A DNA stretch of 64,000 nucleotides from DASQUK01 sp963813485 (GCA_963813485.1 CAWEZE010000012.1:62001-126000), one strand, 5' to 3'. Counted from the stretch's first letter, positions 1-9,517 are shown. Notes: generated from the letters alone by a model not told the origin. Made by a program: numbers and translations.

Positions 1-264
1 GCGGTGGCCGAGGGACTCGCCGGCTGGTTGCCGCCGCTGCCGGTCCGCCCGCCGCCGCCCGGTGCGGCCGGCGCCGCACACCCGCGGGCGGTGACGCCAG
101 CACCCACGTCGCCGCCGCCACGTCCCGCGGCGCGCCAGCCCGCGGACGTCCCGGTGGGTCAACCACCGCGGCCGCGGCGCCGGCGTCCGGACCCGGTGCC
201 CGCGGGCGCCGACCCGCCGCGGCCCAAGCACTTCCGCCGGGAGCAGGATGAGGAGCGCCGGTGA
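1..264 (+). CDS. C-terminal end of a proline-rich protein upstream of cpaF (partial)
   Basis: The frame is open from the left edge of the window and ends at a TGA that overlaps the GTG start of cpaF (GTGA), so the two are probably translationally coupled. The visible 87 residues are almost entirely Pro, Ala and Arg, a low-complexity tail with no recognisable domain. In tad loci the gene before cpaF is often the CpaE-like ATPase or the SAF-domain protein CpaB. Either could carry such a tail, but nothing visible decides between them. The true start lies outside the window. Confidence 0.55.
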   Translation, partial: AVAEGLAGWLPPLPVRPPPPGAAGAAHPRAVTPAPTSPPPRPAARQPADVPVGQPPRPRRRRPDPVPAGADPPRPKHFRREQDEERR

Positions 265-1595
265 ACCCGCAGCACAAGGCGCTGGTGCGGGAGTTCCGCC
301 GCGAGGTCGCCGACGAGCTGACCGAGCGCCTGCGCGCCGACGAGCTGGCCGAGCGCTCACGGATGTCGCCGGCGGACCAGCGGCAGTTCGGGCGGCAACT
401 CATCAACCGGCGCCTCGAGCGCTACGCCAAGCAGCAGCTGGAGCAGGGTCGGGAGCCACCTACGTTCGAGGACGAGACGGCGCTGGCGCAGGCGATCCAC
501 GATGCCCTCTTCGGGCTCGGCGCCCTGCAGCGACTGCTCGACGACGAGTCGATCGAGAACATCGACGCCAACGGCTGCGCCGACGTCTGGATCACCCGCG
601 CCGACGGCACCAAGCACCGGGCCCCACCCATCGCCGACAGCGACGACGAGCTGATCGACACCCTGCGGATGACCGCCGCCCGGGTGGGGCTGACCGAGCG
701 GCGCTTCGACACCGGTTCGCCGTCGCTCAACCTCCAGCTCCCCGACGGCAGCCGGCTGTTCGCCGTCATGGCGGTCACGTCCAAGCCGTGCGTCGCCATC
801 CGGCGCCACCGCTTCCCCAAGGTGTTCCTCGACGATCTGTTGGGCCTGGGGTCGATCGACGTGGCGCTGCGCGAGTTCCTGTCGGCTGCGGTGCGGGCGC
901 GGAAGAACTTCATCATCTGCGGCGGCGTCGACGCCGGGAAGACGACCCTGCTGCGGGCGCTGCTCAACGAGGTCGGCTCCGACGAGCGGATCGTCACCAT
1001 CGAGGACAACCTCGAGCTCGGGCTCGACCGCTATCCCGACCTGCACCCCGACGTGGTGGCGTTGGAGGCCAGGGAGGAGAACGTCGAGGGCGAGGGCGAG
1101 ATCGACCTGTCCACCCTGGTGCGGTGGGGCCTGCGCATGAACCCCGACCGGGTGATCGTCGGTGAGGTCCGGGGCCACGAGGTCATCCCCATGCTCAACG
1201 CCATGAGCCAGGGCAACGACGGGTCCATGTGCACGGTGCACGCCAACTCATCGCTGTCGGCGTTCAGCAAGCTGGCGATGTACGCCGTGCAGGCGCCGGA
1301 GCGGCTCAACCTCGAGGCGACCAACCTCATGGTGGCGAACGCCATCAACTTCGTCGTCTACATCGTCATCTCGCCCGGCAGCGAGGGCGAGGGCGGCATG
1401 CGGCGCTACGTCTCGTCGGTGCGGGAGGTCGTCGGCGCCGAGGGCCCGCTGGTGGTGTCGAACGAGATCTTCGTGCCCGGCTTCGACAAGCGGGCCATCC
1501 CTGGGTCGCCGCTGCGGGACAGCACGCAGGGCCAGCTTGCCGAGGTGGGCTTCGACAGCTCGGTGCTGCTGCGACCCGACGGCTGGTGGAACTGA
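261..1595 (+). CDS. cpaF: CpaF/TadA family pilus assembly ATPase
   Basis: A 444-residue secretion ATPase that powers assembly of Flp (tad) pili at the inner face of the membrane. The Walker A motif GGVDAGKT is at residues 221-228. It is followed by an Asp-box-like IEDNLEL, a Walker B-like segment RVIVGEVRG near residue 296 and the His-box CTVHANSS. The N-terminal 100 residues are charged and helical, as usual for CpaF. The GTG start overlaps the stop of the preceding gene. The tadB and tadC partners lie 2.4 kb downstream rather than adjacent, because other genes intervene. Length is normal for the family. Confidence 0.95.
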   Translation: MNPQHKALVREFRREVADELTERLRADELAERSRMSPADQRQFGRQLINRRLERYAKQQLEQGREPPTFEDETALAQAIHDALFGLGALQRLLDDESIENIDANGCADVWITRADGTKHRAPPIADSDDELIDTLRMTAARVGLTERRFDTGSPSLNLQLPDGSRLFAVMAVTSKPCVAIRRHRFPKVFLDDLLGLGSIDVALREFLSAAVRARKNFIICGGVDAGKTTLLRALLNEVGSDERIVTIEDNLELGLDRYPDLHPDVVALEAREENVEGEGEIDLSTLVRWGLRMNPDRVIVGEVRGHEVIPMLNAMSQGNDGSMCTVHANSSLSAFSKLAMYAVQAPERLNLEATNLMVANAINFVVYIVISPGSEGEGGMRRYVSSVREVVGAEGPLVVSNEIFVPGFDKRAIPGSPLRDSTQGQLAEVGFDSSVLLRPDGWWN

Positions 1596-1621
1596 CGCCG
1601 ATCGGCGGGGTCGTCCAAGCA

Positions 1622-1668
1622 TTCCTGGCGCCGTTTCGGCTGCTGGGCAACCAATTCGGCGCCAAGAA
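1622..1668. repeat. 47-base REP-like palindrome, copy 1
   Basis: An outer stem of TTCCTGGCGCCG against CGGCGCCAAGAA (one mismatch) encloses an inner stem GGCTGC/GCAACC around a TGG loop. It lies 26 bases after the cpaF stop and 3 bases before the stop of the convergent hotdog gene, so it could serve as a bidirectional terminator. Copies of identical length are at 15056-15102 and 15617-15663. Outer-stem differences between copies are mostly compensated on the other arm, which indicates selection for the folded form. Confidence 0.8.
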
Positions 1669-1671
1669 CCC

Positions 1672-2490
1672 TCAGCCGTCCTTCGGACGTGGGCGGTATA
1701 TCGCCGTGTGGACGACGTGGGCGACCAGCCGGTCCCCGCCGGCGAGCAGGCCGACGTCGAGCTCGACGAAGCGGTGGCCCTTGCGCTCCCACTCCCGGGT
1801 GACGGTGGCGCGGGCGTGGACGACGTCGCCGTCGTGGACGACGCCGTGGTGCTGGGCCACGGACTCGACGTGGATCCACGGCCCCAGACGCACGTTGGCG
1901 GACAGCACCCGGTTGGCGTCGCGCAGCAGCCAGCCGGGATGGGCGACCCGGTGGTCCGCGTAGAGCGGCAGGCTCTCGCCGATTTCGGCGAGGTACTCGA
2001 CCGCCTGGTCGGCATGGAAGCCGTGCGGGGCGAGCGCCAGCGCCGTGCCGGCGGACAGGCTGGCGGGGGACGCCTCGGGCGGGTCGCCGGCCTGGTCGAC
2101 CAGCGGCCAATCGTCGCCGGCGGTCGGCGGTGGCGGTGGGTCCTCGGGCAGCTGCGCCTCGCCGCTGGCCCGGACCGCGCCGTCCGGACCGCGCAGCTCG
2201 AGGGACATGCGCTGCCCGTTCGAGGCCGTCGGGACCTGTTCCGTCACGACGACGACCTCCTCGCCCTCGTACACGGGTGTGATGAACCGTGCCCGCATCG
2301 AGCCCCGCTCCAGCCAGTCGAGGCCCCACGCCTCGGCGGGCGGATGGGTCATGTACGCATAGACGTCGACGCCGGGAACCAGGCCGCCAGCGAACCCGTA
2401 CCGGCGGGCAACGGCGTCGTCGTGGATCTTGTTCGACGACGCGGTCGCCGTGTTCCGCGCCAGGACTCGGTACTCATCGACGGTCTTCAT
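1672..2490 (-). CDS. MaoC-like double-hotdog acyl dehydratase/thioesterase family protein
   Basis: A 272-residue cytosolic protein with two hotdog halves. The first half carries NKIHDDAVARRYGFAGGLVPG, the hydratase-type segment around the substrate tunnel. The second contains HDGDVVHARATV and ends YRPRPKDG. Family members act on acyl-CoA or acyl-ACP, but the substrate here cannot be told. The ATG at 2490 is preferred over the in-frame TTG at 2499 because a TAGGTT -10 box at 2498-2503 sits seven bases before it, predicting a leaderless mRNA. The gene is oriented against the tad genes and separates cpaF from tadB, so it looks inserted rather than part of the pilus system. Confidence 0.85.
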   Translation of the reverse strand: MKTVDEYRVLARNTATASSNKIHDDAVARRYGFAGGLVPGVDVYAYMTHPPAEAWGLDWLERGSMRARFITPVYEGEEVVVVTEQVPTASNGQRMSLELRGPDGAVRASGEAQLPEDPPPPPTAGDDWPLVDQAGDPPEASPASLSAGTALALAPHGFHADQAVEYLAEIGESLPLYADHRVAHPGWLLRDANRVLSANVRLGPWIHVESVAQHHGVVHDGDVVHARATVTREWERKGHRFVELDVGLLAGGDRLVAHVVHTAIYRPRPKDG

Positions 2491-2497
2491 CGAAGCC

Positions 2498-2503
2498 AAC
2501 CTA
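2498..2503 (-). promoter_or_regulatory. -10 box of the hotdog gene, leaderless type
   Basis: TAGGTT on the minus strand ends seven bases before the ATG at 2490. The same geometry recurs at many genes in this window. No convincing -35 is seen. On the opposite strand TAGTAT at 2555-2560 could be a -10 for the lipoprotein that starts at 2635. Confidence 0.45.
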
Positions 2504-2634
2504 GGCGTCCGCAGGGCGCGGTCGTACGTGCGCGGGCGGGGGTTGGAGTGGGTCTAGTATCCCGGACCGCACGCGAGCTATCGGCAGCTGGGGGCGGGCG
2601 CTGGGGTCCCGACGCGTGTGGGAGGAATCGAGGA

Positions 2635-3181
2635 GTGGGAAAGCCTGGCGCACCGGCAACGCTCGTCGCGCTGACAGCCCTGGCTTTCATGGCTGCGGGC
2701 TGCGGCGGTGACGACGACGGCGGAGAGGCCGGAGGCGAGACCAGCTCCGCCGCCGACGAAACCACCACTAGCGAGGACCCGCGGGACGTGCTCGAGGCGG
2801 ACGTCGCTCGCCGCATACGAGGCCAGCTGGAACGACTTCATCGAGGCCGGTGATCCACCGTCACCAGATGCCGAGTTTCTTGCGGATCACATGGCTGGAG
2901 ACGCGTTGGATGTGACCCGCAACCTCTTGCGCCAATACCACGCGGAGGGCGTCGTTCTCCGGGGAACCTTCGACGTCGACGCAGTCGTCACCGACTTGAG
3001 CGAGGACAGCGCTGTTATCGAGGACTGCGCGCTCGACCAGCTTGAGGTGGTCGCACCCGACTCCGGAAGGGTTGCAGAAGGACACGACGACGAGCGCGAC
3101 GGGTTCGTGGCAGAACTGATCGTGGAGGGTGGTTTGTGGAAAGTGATCAGCCTGACCGACGACGACCAGGTGTGCGGCTGA
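2635..3181 (+). pseudogene. Lipoprotein of the tad-associated pair, frame broken once (pair 1, first gene)
   Basis: The GTG start is preceded by GGAGGA eight bases upstream. The first 58 codons encode a lipoprotein signal (ALAFMAAGC, Cys then a GGDDDGG linker) and an acidic/Thr-rich spacer ending DVLEADVA. The homologous sequence then continues in the +1 frame as AAYEASWNDFIEAGDPP and runs to a TGA overlapping the next ATG. The break lies near 2805-2815, in a CGCTCGCCG stretch. The intact product would be about 181 residues: an extracytoplasmic lipoprotein with a small alpha/beta domain ending in LIVEGGLWKVISL. The second pair at 28271-29743 has the same architecture. Function is unknown. Confidence 0.7.
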
Positions 3182-4022
3182 TGCGTTCGACGCTTGGCCT
3201 TGCAAGCGTGGCCGTCGCGACGGCTCTGTGGTCGTTGACCGTTTTGCCGGCTGCCGCTGATGAGGGCGACGGGCCTAGCAACCGGCGTGCCACCGCTACC
3301 AACAACGGCGACTCCGCCACCGGTACCGCCGAAGAGAGCGTGCCCGCCATCCCTGCCGGCAACGGCGGTCGCAATGGTGGTCCCAACTGCACGAGGTCCG
3401 ATGGCACGCCCGACTACTTGCGCTACGGACCACGACTGTTCTCCACGATGGAGGAGCAGCGCACCTTGTACCACCCCGATGAGCAGCGGCCCGGGGAGTG
3501 GCTCCATCTGTACTGCGGCGACGAATGGCTCGACTTCGTCTTCCTCCCCGAGGAGCAACAGGTCGATCCGACGACGCTTGCCGCGGTCTGTGACGATCAC
3601 GCCGTCTGCTCCGGTGCTGCGTACCAGCCCCGCCGTGAGCGACCACCTCGTGAACGTCGACGCCTGGTTCTGGGCCGAGACCTGGGAGAGCATCTCAGAG
3701 CCAGCCACTGCCGGGTCCGTCACTGTCAACGTGACGGCAGAGCCGACGTCTCTCATCGTCGACCCGGGCGACGGTACGTCCCCGTTCACCTGTCCCGGGC
3801 CGCAGCCCGTATACAACCTGAACCTTCCGGCGAGCACTCAATCCTCGAACTGCACCCACACCTACATCGCGCGCGGGCAACTACACGGCGACGGCGACCG
3901 TCGTCTACGACGTCTCGTTCACGTCGAACGTCGGCGTCAACGGGGACCTCGGAACGATCGAGCCCAGCTCGGCGACGGTCCTGGCAGTCGCCGAAGCACA
4001 GGCAATAAACACCAAGGGCTGA
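3181..4022 (+). pseudogene. Secreted Cys-containing beta protein of the tad-associated pair, two frameshifts (pair 1, second gene)
   Basis: The start ATG overlaps the stop of the lipoprotein. A signal peptide (LASVAVATALWSLTVLPAAADE) leads to a Cys/Tyr-rich domain readable to about DPTTLAAV. Homology resumes in the +1 frame with TSPAVSDHLVNVDAWFWAETW and continues to SSNCTHTYIA. It then shifts again to YTATATVVYDVSFTSNVG and ends with TKG and TGA at 4020-4022. The parts align in order with the protein at 28271-29152 (LVGLSTWLWLEPGSW, STDCKHTYQHVS, TYAAAVSIDW). These shared blocks resemble a PKD/Ig-like beta domain with conserved Cys. Likely surface-exposed. Role unknown. Confidence 0.65.
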
Positions 4023-4031
4023 CCGCGCACG

Positions 4032-4895
4032 ATGTCGATGATCGCTGGGCTGCTGGGGGCGTTGTGCGCGGTGGGGGTGGTCACCTTCGTCGTCGCCATG
4101 CGGCCCGTGGCGCGCAGCGAAGTGCCGTCTCGAAGGACCCGTAAGAGCGCCGCCGACTCGTTGTCGAGCCGTTTCGAGCATTTCACGCTCCGGCTGGCGC
4201 TTGGTGTCGCGGGCGCGGTGATCATCGGCGCCCTGACTCGCTGGCCGATGGCCGCTCTGCTGTGCGGCGTCGCCGGGTTCATGGCGCCCAGCATGCTGGG
4301 GGGCCAGGCCGCCCGTAAGGCCCAACTCGACCGCATCGAGGCCGTCGCCGCCTGGGCCGAGATGCTGCGCGACACGATGGCCGGCTCGGGCGGCCTCGAG
4401 CAGTCGATCATCGCCACCGCCGGGGTGGCGCCTCTGCCGATAAAGCGAGAGGTCCTGCGCCTCGCGGCGCGGCTCGAGAGGGACCGGTTGGCCCCGGCCC
4501 TGCGGGAGTTTGCCGAAGAGATCGACGACCCGGCCGGCGACCTCGTCGTCGCCGCCCTGTTGCTGGCCGCCGACAAGAGCCCCAAGCGCCTCGGGGACCT
4601 GCTCGGGCGGCTGGCCCAGTCGGCACGCGCGGAGGTGAACATGCGCCTCCGGGTCGAGGCCAGCCGTGCCCGCACCCGCACGTCGGTCCGCGTCATCACG
4701 GTCTTCACCGTGCTGTTCGCCGTCGGCCTGCTGGTGTTCAACCGCGACTACCTCGAGCCGTACGACAAGGCCGTCGGGCAGCTCGTCCTCGGGCTGATCG
4801 GGCTGTGCTTCGCCGGCGCGTTCCTGTGGCTCGCCCGCTCGTTCCGGTTCCAGGACGAGGAGCGGTTCCTGCGCATGGAGTCGACGGACGCGTGA
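4032..4895 (+). CDS. tadB: TadB, type II secretion F-domain membrane protein
   Basis: A 287-residue inner-membrane platform protein for Flp pilus assembly. It has an N-terminal transmembrane helix, a hydrophobic pair around residues 55-85, the cytosolic T2SSF helical domain (AEMLRDTMAGSGGLEQSI, then LLAADKSPKRLGDLLGRLA), and two C-terminal helices. It overlaps tadC by four bases (GTGA). A second ATG two codons in (4038) is an equally possible start. It probably forms a heteromeric platform with TadC and is driven by the CpaF ATPase encoded upstream. Confidence 0.9.
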   Translation: MSMIAGLLGALCAVGVVTFVVAMRPVARSEVPSRRTRKSAADSLSSRFEHFTLRLALGVAGAVIIGALTRWPMAALLCGVAGFMAPSMLGGQAARKAQLDRIEAVAAWAEMLRDTMAGSGGLEQSIIATAGVAPLPIKREVLRLAARLERDRLAPALREFAEEIDDPAGDLVVAALLLAADKSPKRLGDLLGRLAQSARAEVNMRLRVEASRARTRTSVRVITVFTVLFAVGLLVFNRDYLEPYDKAVGQLVLGLIGLCFAGAFLWLARSFRFQDEERFLRMESTDA

Positions 4896-5800
4896 TCGTT
4901 CCCCTCCTGCTCGGCGCGCTGGTGGGCCTCGGCGCGATCGTGTCGTGGCGGCTGCTGTTCCCGTCGCCGCCCCCGCTGCAGGCCGCCATCGACCGCCTCC
5001 AGCGGCGGAACCAGCTCGTCCGCATCACCGCCACCGACCAGACCGACGGGATCAGCGAGTTCCTCGGCCGGACCGTCGGCGCGTCGCTCGGTCGGATCCT
5101 GCGCAACCTGGGGTTGCGCCTCGACTCCCTCGAGCCCGACCTGCGCCTGGTCGGGCGCAGCCTCGACCAGCACCTGGCCCAGAAGGTCGTCCTCGCGTTC
5201 TTCGGCCTCGCCCTCCCCGCCGTCGTCGCGGCCGTGTGGACAGTCGGCGGATTCACTGTGCCGCTGACGTTCCCCACCGGCGTCGGACTCGTGCTCGGCG
5301 TGTTCTTCTTCTTCGCCCCCGACATCAGCCTGCGCAGCGAGACGGAGGAGCGCCGCAAGGCGTTCAAGCGGGCGCTCGGGTCGTTCCTCGACCTGGTGGT
5401 GATCTCGCTCGCGGGCGGCACCGGGGTCGAGAGCGCTTTGCGGGACGCCGCCGGCGTCGGTCGGGGCTGGGCCTTCGCGCAGCTCCGCAACGCCCTGGAG
5501 GTCACGGCCCTCACGGGCGAGACGCCGTGGGCGGCCCTGGCCCGGCTCGGCGAGGAGGTAGGTGTGACCGAGTTGGTCGAGCTGTCGGCCACGGTGTCGC
5601 TGGCGGGGACGGAAGGCGCCCGCGTCCGCGACTCGCTGGCCGTGAAAGCAGCGTCGCTCCGCGATCACGCCCTCGCCGAAGCCGAGGCCGAAGCTCAGTC
5701 GACCACCGAGAAGATGGCGCTCCCGGTGGTGTTGCTGTTCCTCGGGTTCCTGATCCTCATCGGCTATCCGGCCGTCGACGCGGTCGTCAACAACCTCTGA
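4892..5800 (+). CDS. tadC: TadC, type II secretion F-domain membrane protein
   Basis: A 302-residue partner of TadB in the Flp pilus platform. The GTG at 4892 overlaps the tadB stop and gives an immediate transmembrane helix (PLLLGALVGLGAIVSW). The central pair of helices lies around LAQKVVLAFFGLALPAVVAAV. It is followed by the T2SSF domain (FLDLVVISLAGGTGVESAL) and a C-terminal helix ending VVLLFLGFLILIGYPAVD. In-frame upstream codons inside tadB are not needed. It is followed by the pilin with a 24-base gap. Confidence 0.9.
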   Translation: MIVPLLLGALVGLGAIVSWRLLFPSPPPLQAAIDRLQRRNQLVRITATDQTDGISEFLGRTVGASLGRILRNLGLRLDSLEPDLRLVGRSLDQHLAQKVVLAFFGLALPAVVAAVWTVGGFTVPLTFPTGVGLVLGVFFFFAPDISLRSETEERRKAFKRALGSFLDLVVISLAGGTGVESALRDAAGVGRGWAFAQLRNALEVTALTGETPWAALARLGEEVGVTELVELSATVSLAGTEGARVRDSLAVKAASLRDHALAEAEAEAQSTTEKMALPVVLLFLGFLILIGYPAVDAVVNNL

Positions 5801-5824
5801 CCCCACAACGGAGGAGACATCAAC

Positions 5825-6037
5825 ATGTTCTTCGTCATCACGTCGATCATCTCGGTGCTGTGGCACCGGCTGCAGGAGCTGCGCGGTGACGACCGCGGCA
5901 TGACCACGGAGACCATGATCATCACCGCCGCCCTGGCGGCGGCGGCGCTCGCGGCCGTCGTTCTCATCGCCGGCGCCATCAACAACAAGTCGCAGGACAT
6001 CAAGAACGACATCGAAGGCGCACTCGCCTTCCGCTGA
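5825..6037 (+). CDS. Flp/Fap-type pilin
   Basis: A 70-residue class III signal protein. A positively charged leader ends GDDRGMTTE and is followed by one hydrophobic helix rich in Ala and Val (IITAALAAAALAAVVLIAGA) and a short polar tail. The conserved Glu five residues after the Gly fits prepilin-peptidase processing. A strong ribosome site GGAGGAG at 5810-5816 stands out from the weakly marked starts nearby, as expected for an abundant subunit. No prepilin peptidase gene is in the window. Confidence 0.85.
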   Translation: MFFVITSIISVLWHRLQELRGDDRGMTTETMIITAALAAAALAAVVLIAGAINNKSQDIKNDIEGALAFR

Positions 6038-6041
6038 ACCC

Positions 6042-6470
6042 GTGAGTGCCAGGCGTCTCGGCGGCGACGAGGGCGCGACCACCGAGCTCGTCATCGCTGC
6101 ACCCGCGTTCCTCTTCATGATCATGCTGATCGTGCAGGCTGGGCTCTACTTCCACGCGTCCAGCATCGCCAGCGCCGCCGCCCAGGAAGGCGCCCGGGCG
6201 GCCACCGTGCAGGGTGGATCGATCGCCGAAGGACGGCAGGTGGCCAACGACTTCGTGCAGACGCTTGCGCCCCGGCTGCTGGACGACGTGGAGGTCGACG
6301 GTCGGTACGTCGATGGCGGCGAGCTCGTCCGCATGACTGTGCGTGGCGACGTCACCGAGGTGTTCAAGCTGCCCGGCGTCGACCTGGACTTCACCGTGCA
6401 GGAGACGTCCGAGGGTGTCATCGAGCGCTTCCGGCCCGCCACCGAGGCGCCACCCACAGACACGCCATGA
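6042..6470 (+). CDS. TadE-like pseudopilin 1
   Basis: A 142-residue protein whose N-terminus GDEGATTELVIAAPAFLFMI matches the TadE motif: a charged leader, Thr-Thr-Glu, then one membrane helix. An extracytoplasmic domain of about 100 residues follows. It starts with GTG four bases after the pilin stop and overlaps the next gene by four bases (ATGA). It is expected to be a minor pilus component or assembly factor. Confidence 0.85.
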   Translation: MSARRLGGDEGATTELVIAAPAFLFMIMLIVQAGLYFHASSIASAAAQEGARAATVQGGSIAEGRQVANDFVQTLAPRLLDDVEVDGRYVDGGELVRMTVRGDVTEVFKLPGVDLDFTVQETSEGVIERFRPATEAPPTDTP

Positions 6471-6892
6471 GACGGGGAAGGGGGGATCGCGGCGTGGTGA
6501 CCACCGAGCTGGTGATCGTCATGCCCGTGCTGATCTGCTTCCTCTTCCTCGTGATCGCCGCGGGGCGGCTGACCGACGCCAAGAGCGACGTCGTCGGGGC
6601 CGCCAGCGACGCCGCCCGGGTCGCCTCGCTGCAGCAGTCCGCCGGCGCTGCCCGCATCCAGGCCCAGGCCGCCGCAACCGACACGGTGTCCGGCGAGAAC
6701 CTCAACTGCAAGGACGGCCCCCAAGTCGACACCGAGTTCCTGCCAACGGGCGAGTTCGAGCGGGGCGCCACCGTCCACGTCGAGGTGACCTGCACCGTCA
6801 ACACCCGCGACCTCACCTTCATCGGGCTGCCGCTCAGCGTCACGCTCTTCGAGGAAGCCTGGGAACCGATCGACGCGCACCGGAGCCTGTAG
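6467..6892 (+). CDS. TadE-like pseudopilin 2
   Basis: A 141-residue protein with the leader GDRGVVTTELVIVMPVLI, which is the same charged-leader/TTE/helix signature as its neighbours. The periplasm-facing part has two Cys (NCKDG, CTVNT) that could pair. It is sandwiched in the pilin operon with overlaps at both ends (ATGA before, TAGTG after), so it is almost certainly co-translated with the other minor pilins. Confidence 0.85.
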   Translation: MRRGRGDRGVVTTELVIVMPVLICFLFLVIAAGRLTDAKSDVVGAASDAARVASLQQSAGAARIQAQAAATDTVSGENLNCKDGPQVDTEFLPTGEFERGATVHVEVTCTVNTRDLTFIGLPLSVTLFEEAWEPIDAHRSL

Positions 6893-7341
6893 TGCGCCGG
6901 CCACACCTCTCCGCCCGCCGTGGCCGGGGGGACGAAGGCGTGGTGACCGCCTTCGTCGTCATCTTCGCGGTCGCCCTCATCTTCGTGAGCGGCCTCGTGC
7001 TGGACGGCGGCCGGATCCTCGCCTCCAAGCGCGAGGCCAACAACCTGGCCGAGTCGGCGGCCCGTGCCGGCGCCCAGGCAATCTCCGACGACGCCGTGCG
7101 CAGCGGCAGTGCCGTCATCCTCGACGGGCCCGCAGCCGAGACCGCCGCCTGCGCCTTCCTCGGCCGCGCCGGTCAACCGTGCGGTGGCGGCACGTTCGTG
7201 CGCACCGACGGCAACGAGGTCACCGTCACCGTTCGCAGCTCGGTCAGCCTCCTGCTGCTGCCGGTAGGAACGCAGACGTTCACCGTCGACCGCAGCGCAT
7301 GCGTTGTCAGAGGCATCACCGACGTGACCTCGGGCTGCTGA
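6892..7341 (+). CDS. TadG-like protein with Flp/TadE N-terminus
   Basis: Starts with GTG overlapping the preceding TAG and encodes 149 residues. After an Arg-rich leader comes GDEGVVTAFVVIFAVALIF and then LVLDGGRILASKREANNLA, the typical TadG/pilus-assembly N-terminus with an Asp-Gly-Gly after the helix. It is short compared with TadG proteins carrying a von Willebrand domain, so it is a minor-pilin-sized member. Four Cys occur in the mature part. It ends the tad operon. Confidence 0.8.
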   Translation: MRRPHLSARRGRGDEGVVTAFVVIFAVALIFVSGLVLDGGRILASKREANNLAESAARAGAQAISDDAVRSGSAVILDGPAAETAACAFLGRAGQPCGGGTFVRTDGNEVTVTVRSSVSLLLLPVGTQTFTVDRSACVVRGITDVTSGC

Positions 7342-7477
7342 CCCAGGCCGGCGATCCCCGTCGGCAGACATCCGTCGTCGCGACCCGCGAAAAGACACCA
7401 AGAGATCCGTTGCCCGGCGCGATGGGTATAGCGAAGGGGCAGTCTGCTCGACGAATTGTCGACGAGGAGGGGTCAAC

Positions 7478-9463
7478 ATGAGGAAGGCACTCGTGGTGGG
7501 GGGCATCGCGCTCCTCCTCGGCGCCAGCGTCGTCGCCGCTCCGGCTCCGCCGGCAGGAGCCCAGCCGGCGCACCCCGTTGGCGGTGGCACAGGTCGGCTC
7601 CGGCACTCGCTCGATCCCCGCCAGCGGCACGACCAGCATCCGGGCGCTGCCGACCGGGCCTGACGGGCTCCAGCAGCCCGAGCTGCGGCGCGCGGCGACC
7701 GACCCAGGGCGAGGCGGGGGAGTTCAACCGCGCCCGGCCCGGCTTCAAGAACGGCAAGTTCCCCAAGCGGCCGCTCGACGCGCCGGTCGTCGCGTCGAGC
7801 CCGCTGGCCGCCAGCGACGCCGTGCTCAGCGTCAACGGCTTGAACCACCGCGACCAGCGGCTGGCCAACGGCGGGAACCAGTTCTCCCTCGAGCCGCCGG
7901 ATCAGGGCTTGTGCGTCGGCGGCGGCTTCGTGGTCGAGGTCACCAACAGCGTGCTCCGCGTCCGCAGCGCCGGCACCGGGGCGCCTCTGACCGGCGTGCA
8001 GGACCTCAACACCTTCTTCCGCTACCCGGCGGCCATCAATCGGGCCGTGAGCCCGCCGGCGATCGGGCCGCAGGTCATCGATCCGGTGTGCCTCTACGAC
8101 GCCGGCGTCGATCGGTTCGTGGTGGCGATCACCACGCTGGGGTCGCTGCCGGACGGCACCTTCACCGGGAAGAACACCATCGACGTGGCCGTGTCCAACA
8201 CCGGCGACCCGACCGGCACCTGGACCGTCTACCGGGTCCCGGCCCAGAACGACGGCACCGACGGAACGCCCAACCACGGCTGCACGCTCGATGGCACCGC
8301 GCCCGGTCCCTGCTTCCAGGACTACCCACATGTCGGCGCCGACGCCCACGGCGTCTACGTGTCCACCAACGAGTACGACCTGTTCGGCCCTGGCTACAAC
8401 GCCGCGCAGATCTTCGCCTTCTCCAAGCAGGAGCTGGCCGCCCATCCCGCGAGCATCCGGCGTGACCCTGGTCGAGAACACCAGCGTCGACGGCTCGCCC
8501 GGCTTCACCGTGTGGCCGGCGATCTCGCCGCCCGGCGAGCACTCGAACGAGCGCAACGGCACCGAGTACTTCATGTCGACCATCGCCGGCGACGGCAGCG
8601 AGACCGGTAACCCGACCGGCACCGCCCGCCGCATCGGGGTGTGGGCGCTGACCAACACCGCCTCGCTGGACTCGCCGACGCCGGCCCTCGGCATCACCAG
8701 TCGGCTGATCAACAGCAACACCTACGTCTTCCCGCCGACGTCCGACCAGGAACCCGGCAACTTCCCCCTCGGCCAGTGCGTCAACGACACCACGCTGGCG
8801 ACGCCGTTCGGGCCCGGGTGCTGGCAGTTCTTCTTCTTTCCCGAGGACGAGCCGGCGCACGACGAGGTCATCTCGACGCCCGACTCGCTCGACACGCGGA
8901 TGCAGCAGACCTGGTTCGTCAACGGGACCCTGTGGGGCTCGGCCGGGACGGCGGTGCGGGTCGGAGGCGAGCTCAAGGCCGGGATCGTCTGGTTCGCGGC
9001 CACGCCGAGGATCAACGGGGCGGGCAAGATCGGCGCCCAGCTGAAGCGGCAGGGCTACCTCGCGCTCGCCGACAACAACCTGACCATGCCCGCGATCGCC
9101 ATGACGCCCGAGGGCTCGGGCGCCATCGCGTTCTCGGTCATGGGCGAGGACCACCATCCGACCGCCGCCTACGTGCGCATCGACGAGCGCGGCTCGGTGG
9201 GTCCCATCCAGGTCGCCGCCCTCGGTCAGGGTGTCGACGACGGCTTCACCAGCTACAAGGCCTTCGTCGGCGACCCGCCCCGCACCCGTTGGGGCGACTA
9301 CGGCGCGGCGGTGACCGACGGCACCGACATATGGCTGGCGTCCGAGTACATCGCCGCCGACTGCACCTTCGAGCAGTACGTGTCGGGAGCCTTCGGGAGC
9401 TGCGGCGGCACCCGCACGTCGCTCGCCAACTGGGCCACCCGCCTCACGAAGCTCGATAGCTGA
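7478..9463 (+). pseudogene. Large secreted protein, frame broken three times
   Basis: ATG with GAGGAGGGG at 7465-7473 and a signal peptide (LVVGGIALLLGASVVAAPAPP). The continuous homologous sequence then jumps frame near 7575 (after a CCCC run), near 7715 (a GGGGG run) and near 8455. Intact, it would have about 660 residues. It contains the block NGGNQFSLEPPDQGLCVGGG, then CFQDYPHVGADAHGVYVSTN and a C-terminal RTRWGDYGAAVTDGTDIWL. The repeated short beta motifs suggest a propeller-like extracellular protein; I know similar actinobacterial hypotheticals but no function. About 135 noncoding bases separate it from the pilin operon. Confidence 0.7.
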
Positions 9464-9517
9464 CATCCGGTTGACCGCCCGGTCGCCGCGGGTTCGGCGT
9501 GCGGCGACGGGTAGGTC

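Noticed and set aside
357..1241. Long minus-strand open frame opposite cpaF
   Set aside because: It is a codon-bias shadow. The plus-strand frame has all CpaF motifs; the minus frame has none.
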